A stretch of DNA of 64,000 nt from Plutella xylostella (lineage: Eukaryota > Arthropoda > Insecta > Lepidoptera > Plutellidae): contig NC_064012.1 in NCBI RefSeq assembly GCF_932276165.1, positions 14,949,501 to 15,013,500 of the forward strand. Reading direction: 5' to 3'. Each line of letters opens with the position of its first letter. Position 1 is the first letter of the stretch. Positions 59,401 through 64,000 of the stretch are shown in pieces. The notes under the pieces are model-generated. The model searched no databases, was not told where the DNA came from, and worked only from the letters and a program-made list of their open reading frames with translations. The position numbers and the translations under genes were made by a program.

Positions 59401-60809
59401 CCTGACCGAGCTGGCCGAGTCCGTCTCCAACTCCGTGCTGCTGAAGCAGATGCATGTCATGAGGAATGAGGTAAGTCGCAGTACTCTTTATTATTAAAAT
59501 AAACAAAATTAACAAATTACAGCTTAATTAGGGTATAAAAGTAAAATAATAGAAGGCGGAGCACACACAGGAGAAGCTCAAAAAAGTGATTAAAATCCTC
59601 CGTCTTCCTCTCGGAGCTAATCGATGTAGAAATAAACAAGGTGTAGAGAAAAATCGCGAAGAAAACCTGTAATTGTCTACTGTTGAACATAGAGCGCTCT
59701 CAAGGAGCGCCAAACAACTCATCCTTCCTAATCCAACCACTACCGGCGACCTTCAGTCATCGTACCAGCGGAATTATTATGTTCATGAATAAATAATAAG
59801 CATCAGGACTTAAATCTAATATGAATCTTGAATATAAATACACCTTCTTTTTGTATTTTGACACCATCCAGACATCCCTAACCTCTTCATGATATTCGCT
59901 TTCCTTTATCAAATAATCTAAGCTCACGCATTATTTATTTATCTAAAGGCGACGGAAAGAGAAGAGTATTTTTTGAAACACGTATTTCGGGAGATTTTAT
60001 TTTCGCTACTTGACTTTGTTTATATGAAACCTTAATAAAAACGGAACGAAAACAAGTTTAGGCCATTAGCGACGTCATATTTTTGTTTTATAAACTCAGC
60101 TTTTCGTATAGACAAATTGACGCGCGGACGGATGGGTTCATGCGAACATCGCCTTTATGATTGCTGTTGTTAATGCCATTTTCTGGCAGGGAATGTATAG
60201 TGCCACAAACTTATCTGTTCCGGTGAGAGCGAACTAAATTGGTCCATACCTCATTACTTACTAATGAATTTCATATTGACATGACATAGATTATATGGAC
60301 CAATTTAGTTCGCTCTCACCGGAACAGATAAGTTTGTGGCACTATACGTTATTTTTAGTAAGTTATTTTTACCTACATTGCTACAATTTATTTTTTGCTC
60401 TTTTGATAAATTTTCAGAGCCTACCAAAGCTTATACGGCATAATTTTGGACTATGTAAATAAACTAAATGAAAGCTGAATGTGAGTCCTCTTCCGATCAA
60501 ATCGACTGATACATCGAAAAAAAATATACATTGATATAAAACCGATCCCCTATTCACCTGTTTCACACACACAACCGCAGACTAACCAAACTTACAAACC
60601 CATTTACCCCCGTAGTTTAAACCCAATATCCTTGTCCCCAGATCAAGCAAATGAAGACGGACGCAGCTGACCTGACGCAGTTGGCCCGGACCCAGGAGGC
60701 GCGCGTGGACAAGCTTGAGGCCGACGTGGGCCGGCTCAAGTACGAGGGTCAAACCCTGAGGGCCAACAGCGCTGAACTCCGCGCCTTGATCTCCAAGCTT
60801 AGCAAGGAG
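47491..60809 (+). CDS. Secreted coiled-coil protein, N-terminal part (possibly Scabrous-like), gene incomplete
   Basis: Exons 47491-47684, 59308-59470 and 60642-60809 join in frame (phases 2 then 0; donors GTAAGT, acceptors CTTACAG and CCCCAG), giving 175 residues. Residues 1-22 are a signal peptide (MSAMCATQWFILFSVLAAAA, then SA/K). What follows is heptad-rich: MKTLAVQLDELKASHNEDIA, LHELRSDLTELAESVSNSVL and VDKLEADVGRLKYEGQTLRA suggest a long parallel coiled coil, with a Trp-Cys (LQWCRSALHEL) that could form a disulphide. A signal peptide plus coiled coil before a missing C-terminus fits secreted fibrinogen-domain proteins such as Scabrous, the Notch-pathway spacing factor; I infer this from layout, no fibrinogen domain is in the window. 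The first intron is 11.6 kb. A TATA promoter suggests regulated expression. Further exons must lie beyond 61040, probably past the window. Confidence 0.7.
50483..50615. mobile_element. MITE-like repeat, copy 2
   Basis: GGCACGTTTAATACAACGAG, TAGAGTCGTGGCTGGCAAAG and ACATAGAGTGACCCC match the copy at 35055-35195. Confidence 0.65.
53236..53252. promoter_or_regulatory. CTCF-like motif in a GC-rich patch
   Basis: GGCGCCACCTGGTGGCG contains, on the minus strand, AGGTGGCGC, the consensus reported for Drosophila CTCF, and a near-palindromic half on the plus strand. It sits in an intron. Binding is inference only. Confidence 0.3.
53316..53836 (+). mobile_element. 5'-truncated Jockey-like LINE with poly(A) and target duplication
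   Basis: Codons near 53385-53580 read NNKLLIYKAVLKPVWTYGIQ, LWGSAKTSNIAIMQRFQNSV, LKTIAHAPWF: the ORF2 end typical of Jockey elements. The frame is broken afterwards (near 53575), then continues in another frame to about 53720. A run of A ends the element at 53823-53838. AAAAGCAAACGAA flanks it (53303-53315 and from about 53836). A small duplication, GCCTCATCAGAC, lies at the 5' junction. Confidence 0.8.
54430..54676 (-). mobile_element. Complete tRNA-derived SINE (head C, tail T3)
   Basis: Minus-strand head GTTAGTGACCCTGACTACTG and CCCGGGTTCGATTCCCGGCT; body CAGATATTTGTTTAAACACA; tail T3 TGCAGCAATGCACCTCTGCC, CGCAAGGGAGTACATAAGTA and an A-rich/T-rich end at 54410-54430. Same head as 36545 but a different tail. 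Confidence 0.8.
54690..57340. other. First intron, distal part 1
   Basis: No exon supported. It holds a solo MITE end (ACAGGGTGTTGCAAAAAGGG, 55686), a minus-strand LINE 3' end (55990-56105) and a LINE scrap (56455-56540). Confidence 0.45.
55990..56105 (-). mobile_element. LINE 3' end (minus strand)
   Basis: AGATAGATAGATAGATAATT, CTTTATTGCACACACAAAC and ACAAATGGCGGCCTTATTAC match the insert in the SINE at 38880-39228; in sense orientation the element ends TGTGCAATAAAG with an (ATCT)n tail. Confidence 0.6.
57359..57598. mobile_element. Small MITE bounded by TA (CAGGGTGA ends)
   Basis: TACAGGGTGA and its inverse TCACCCTGTA enclose 240 bp with limited further inverted similarity. The 68-codon open frame inside ends before the right TIR and has no family resemblance. 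Confidence 0.55.
58230..58540. mobile_element. MITE with 24-bp TIRs (GGTACTATCGAACAAAAAAG)
   Basis: GGTACTATCGAACAAAAAAG at the left and its exact inverse CTTTTTTGTTCGATAGTACC at the right, flanked by TA. The interior includes a 73-codon frame with no family resemblance. Confidence 0.8.
59038..59150 (+). mobile_element. Solo tail module T1
   Basis: CCACCAACCCGCACTAGGCC, AGCGTGGTGGACTAGGCC and GGTCGTGATGATG match the end of the 5S SINE at 22781. No head is present, so it is a 5'-truncated SINE or the end of the partner LINE. Confidence 0.65.
60195..60347. mobile_element. Near-perfect hairpin MITE in intron 2 of the secreted gene
   Basis: GTATAGTGCCACAAACTTAT and its inverse ATAAGTTTGTGGCACTATAC end a 153-bp palindrome; the arms extend to about 54 bp with essentially no mismatch. 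Confidence 0.85.
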
Positions 60810-61045
60810 GTAAGTCAGTTTTTAGGTGGTTTACTGATGAGAGAGAGTAGCAAGGAGGTAAGTCCGTTTTAGCTGCTTTAGTGATGAGAGAGAGTAGCAA
60901 GGAGGTAAGTCAGTTTTAGCTGCTTTAGTGATGAGAGAGAGTAGCAAGGAGGTAAGTGAGTTTTAGATGCTTTACTGATGAGAGAGAGTAGCAAGGAGGT
61001 AAGTCAGTTTTAGGTGCTTTACTGATGAGAGAGAGAGAGGTAAGC
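60800..61045 (+). repeat. 47-bp tandem repeat multiplying the exon-3 splice donor
   Basis: AGCAAGGAGGTAAGTCAG-type units recur with donors GTAAG at 60810, 60858, 60905, 60952, 60999 and 61040 (spacing 48, 47, 47, 47, 41). Each copy carries the last exon codons plus the start of the intron. Use of the second donor would add 16 residues in frame (VSQFLGGLLMRESSKE); the third would meet a TAG. Confidence 0.85.
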
Positions 61046-61049
61046 ACTT

Positions 61050-64000
61050 ATGTTTCTTGATGATGATGATGATGAGACTGTTGGAAGATGTTAAGGCAGT
61101 TCCAATCTCACACTGCTAACGCATTACGGTACGTTTTACGCGTTTTTGCGTGTGCGAGAAGTGAGTGGAAGTTTTTTATTGCTCGCGAGTGTGAGTCGTG
61201 TCGTGACCTCTTGCACTTACTGCTCTAGACTCTCTAGAGGTATGAAAGCAGTCGATAAAAAACGGAAATAGTCTGCTGACTCAATATAAGTATTAATAAC
61301 TCGTCTGAAGTTATTTCCTGCATATTGAAGACGGCGGCTTCAGTAATTCAGGGACTAGGTATTTAAATTGATCTACTTATAGACAGCGCCCGACAAGAAA
61401 ATGCAATTTAAAAATAGATTGCTTCTTCAGTTCTGAGGGTTCCTAGGGTAGGCATAGATTCATAGGTACTTACAGTCTATGATTGAACCTTACCAACCTA
61501 ACAAATATAGCTTGTGTTAGTATTATTAGGAATTCCGGATTTTTTACATATCTTCAAGCAAAATTAGCTAGTTTACTAATATAAGCTAGTTTTGTACCTT
61601 CAGATGGCAGATTTCTGCCATAACCGCCATACTTGCCTCTTGCCCTGGGTATACGAAAATACAAAAAAATTATTTCCGCGTAAAAAAAACTGGGAAAACC
61701 GCCCTTATCTGGAGATAACCAGTTCCAAATTTGCGTAAAAGCTGCGGCCACTTAACACTGACTATACAGGGTGTAATACAAGGCGCTCCTGGGACCAACT
61801 TAGATGATAAATCGGGGCGGATCTTCATAAAGCTGGCTACATTCAGCGACGCAGCGCCGCATTATCTGTGTGCCGTATTAGTCCCGGTTACGTATTCACG
61901 GCGGTTTCTTTATTTTATGCTGTCGTTTAGCTGAACGGAGAGCGCTTTTCCGCTTATGAAAATTGCCTTAGGGACCGATGCGGTTTTGTGAGTTCTTGAA
62001 AGATCACGTGCTTGGTTAGTCGATCGCTTCGAGCTGTTTTATAGTAAAGTAAAATTACATAAACCTTATTTGGTAAGTTACTAAACCCCCTTCATGAAAG
62101 ATATGTACTTTCGATCAAGTCTTTAGAAATTTTATCGGATTCTATCGGTCCCACTTAACCACGAGGCTACATGTTTGTGCTACATGAGAAGTATACAAAC
62201 TTACATGTTTTAAACTTTAATTATCATAATCTTATAAGGCAAGCCTAACTTTACATTATACACATAAATATATTGAGCAGCTATGCTACCCAATATTTTT
62301 ACTTAAATTCTTATTTTTCCCAAGTAAACGTACCTATAATGCTATAGCAACAATACATTGCTATGCCGACAGGATCGCCAGTCAAAGTTGTTCAGAAAAA
62401 CCCGACGTGCCTCGGGGCGCCCTAAAGAACAACCCTTCATTTTATCGGAAAATATTACATAATACTCCTTCCTTGCGGCCAGTTTGCTAAACTCGGAGTC
62501 CTAAACAAAAGACATTTGCCTAATATTCTCCGAACAATATTTGCATTTATTTTAATCCCACTACATACTTACCAAATATTAACGCTTCAGCCACTTTTCC
62601 ATGTTTAAATAGTACCTATGTACTTATAGAACATACTATATACATGTGCACTCACGACTGCAATCCCCGAAGGGTGGGTCAGAGGACTCAGAGGTGGCTC
62701 ACAAGAGTCACAAGCGAGCCACCCACTTTTCGCGGCACATTTGTACTCACGTGATAAGTTGCGACCCATATCGCCGTTTTGGGATAAGTACAATTCTATA
62801 CTAGGTACTTAGTAGAACTTTTCCATAAACTAGATTTTATTAAATCTTTTCTAACAACATGTTATTCAAGAGTACACGTGTAATCTAACAGACAGATAAC
62901 AAGACCTAAGAGGATCTGAACTGGCCTAACTAGACAACCTATAGTTAAGTCTTGATCTAACGAACTCATGTCCTTAAACCTCGGGAAATTTAACTTTAGC
63001 TTCCACACCATTAAGAACTTTGTGCTTACGCGAATATAGGTGGAAATGGAATGTGAGAAATACTGCTGGGTTGTTGCTGGTATATTCTGAGCTGTAAGGG
63101 TGTAGGGATAAAGGTGGTAGTAGAATGTGGGTTTGTGAACAACAGGTGCCTTCCCATTTCATGGTGCATGGGTGCAACCGTCACTGAGGGCCGTTGGTCA
63201 GCGACCAATATTGTATGGAATAATTGTATCAAATTAACTATACACAGCGCAGAGAATACGTTATTTACATAAAAAATCGGGCAACCACATGAGACCGAGT
63301 TGGTGATTATAAGGGTTAGCGTTTTGTGTGAGAATATGTTTTTCTGTTTAAGTTTCTTCGTGTTTAAATTGTTAGTTGAACATTTGTGATTTTTAAATAC
63401 AGTTTTAAGTTAAGTCCTTAGCTGGTGGTGATATGGAAGGATCTGACAAAATCTTTTTTTTTGTAGTTTTATACTTAGCATAGACTTTCGTTCGGTACGA
63501 TCTTTATTTTATTATTAAAGATCAGTTCAGCTACTAACAGTTATTAAAGATTACTTAATAAAGGAATCTCCTCACAAAGCGATTGTGTTATAAGTTATAA
63601 CTTCATAACCAACTAGGAAAAGATAATCCGATGAGAAGCAGAATGCAGTCGAGGGAAAAATGCTTTCAAATCAGATGAAAGGTAAAGCGGATAGTACAAG
63701 GAATATTGCCTTTGAGAGGAAAAAAGGAAGATGCTAATAATCCTACTCACTTTTATTTATTTCTTTGGATGTAGTTGAGTATAAAATATCATTAAGTATA
63801 TTTTTAAAGGCCTGTAAAATTCATGGTAAAATGCCTCATCAGTAATTTAAGAGCGACGACTTTATGCAGGTACTTATAAGTACCCAGTAATCACTATGCA
63901 CCTATTCGGAATACATATTATACTAATTGTAAGTCACAACAGTGTTTCCATTTGAGTAAGCAGGTGCAGCCACTAACACCCTCACACTACAACATAATAC
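61050..64000. other. Third intron or 3' flank, no exon recognised
   Basis: A short TGATGATGATGATGA run lies at 61060. A MITE end (ATACAGGGTGTAATACAAGG) lies near 61765. T2 lies at 62630-62800. No further exon of the secreted gene with good splice sites was found, so the gene probably continues past 64000. Confidence 0.45.
62630..62800 (-). mobile_element. Solo tail module T2
   Basis: GTGCACTCACGACTGCAATC, CCCCGAAGGGTGGGTCAGAG and, in reverse, CGGCGATATGGGTCGCAAC match the tails of the SINEs at 36965 and 42836. No head attached. Confidence 0.65.

Overview
This window is nuclear DNA of an insect, most likely a moth or butterfly (Lepidoptera). It is AT-rich, its genes are split by introns, and it is dense with short repeats: tRNA- and 5S-derived SINEs, palindromic MITEs, LINE 3' ends and a mariner. 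There are no operons or bacterial-type signals. Long open frames in the window are either transposon genes or chance frames in repeats; the host genes had to be assembled exon by exon from splice signals and reading phase.

Layout. 1-121 holds the last 39 codons of an unidentified upstream gene. 2090-10998 (+) is a complete 12-exon TCF25/NULP1 gene (695 aa by my splice model), the ribosome-associated quality-control factor. 17563-20980 (-) is a four-exon gene of unknown function (166 aa), convergent with TCF25; it has a possible alternative first exon inside a 640-bp terminal-inverted-repeat element. 22.0-24.3 kb holds a decamer tandem array, a 5S-headed SINE, a palindromic MITE and a 500-bp array built on ATCCG. 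24380-31694 is a defective mariner whose 5' leader was split by a 6-kb I-type LINE (gag-like ORF1 plus EN-RT-RNase H ORF2), itself broken by a piece of another LINE. 31.8-46.1 kb has no convincing host gene, only repeats. 46149-47139 is a foldback element with CpG dinucleotides about every 15.5 bp in both arms. 47.4-60.8 kb (+) is the 5' part of a gene for a secreted coiled-coil protein, possibly Scabrous-like, with a TATA promoter and an 11.6-kb first intron; it continues beyond the last exon seen and probably beyond the window.

How it fits together. The three host genes look functionally unrelated. The main themes are repeat biology. SINE heads (three tRNA types and 5S) are combined with at least four tail modules. 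Two unrelated genes each carry a tandemly multiplied splice site (the acceptor of TCF25 intron 8 and the donor after exon 3 of the secreted gene). Transposons are nested up to three deep.

Limits: everything was read by eye. Exon joins rest on splice consensus, phase and, for TCF25, family resemblance. No database search was run, so family names for repeats are provisional.
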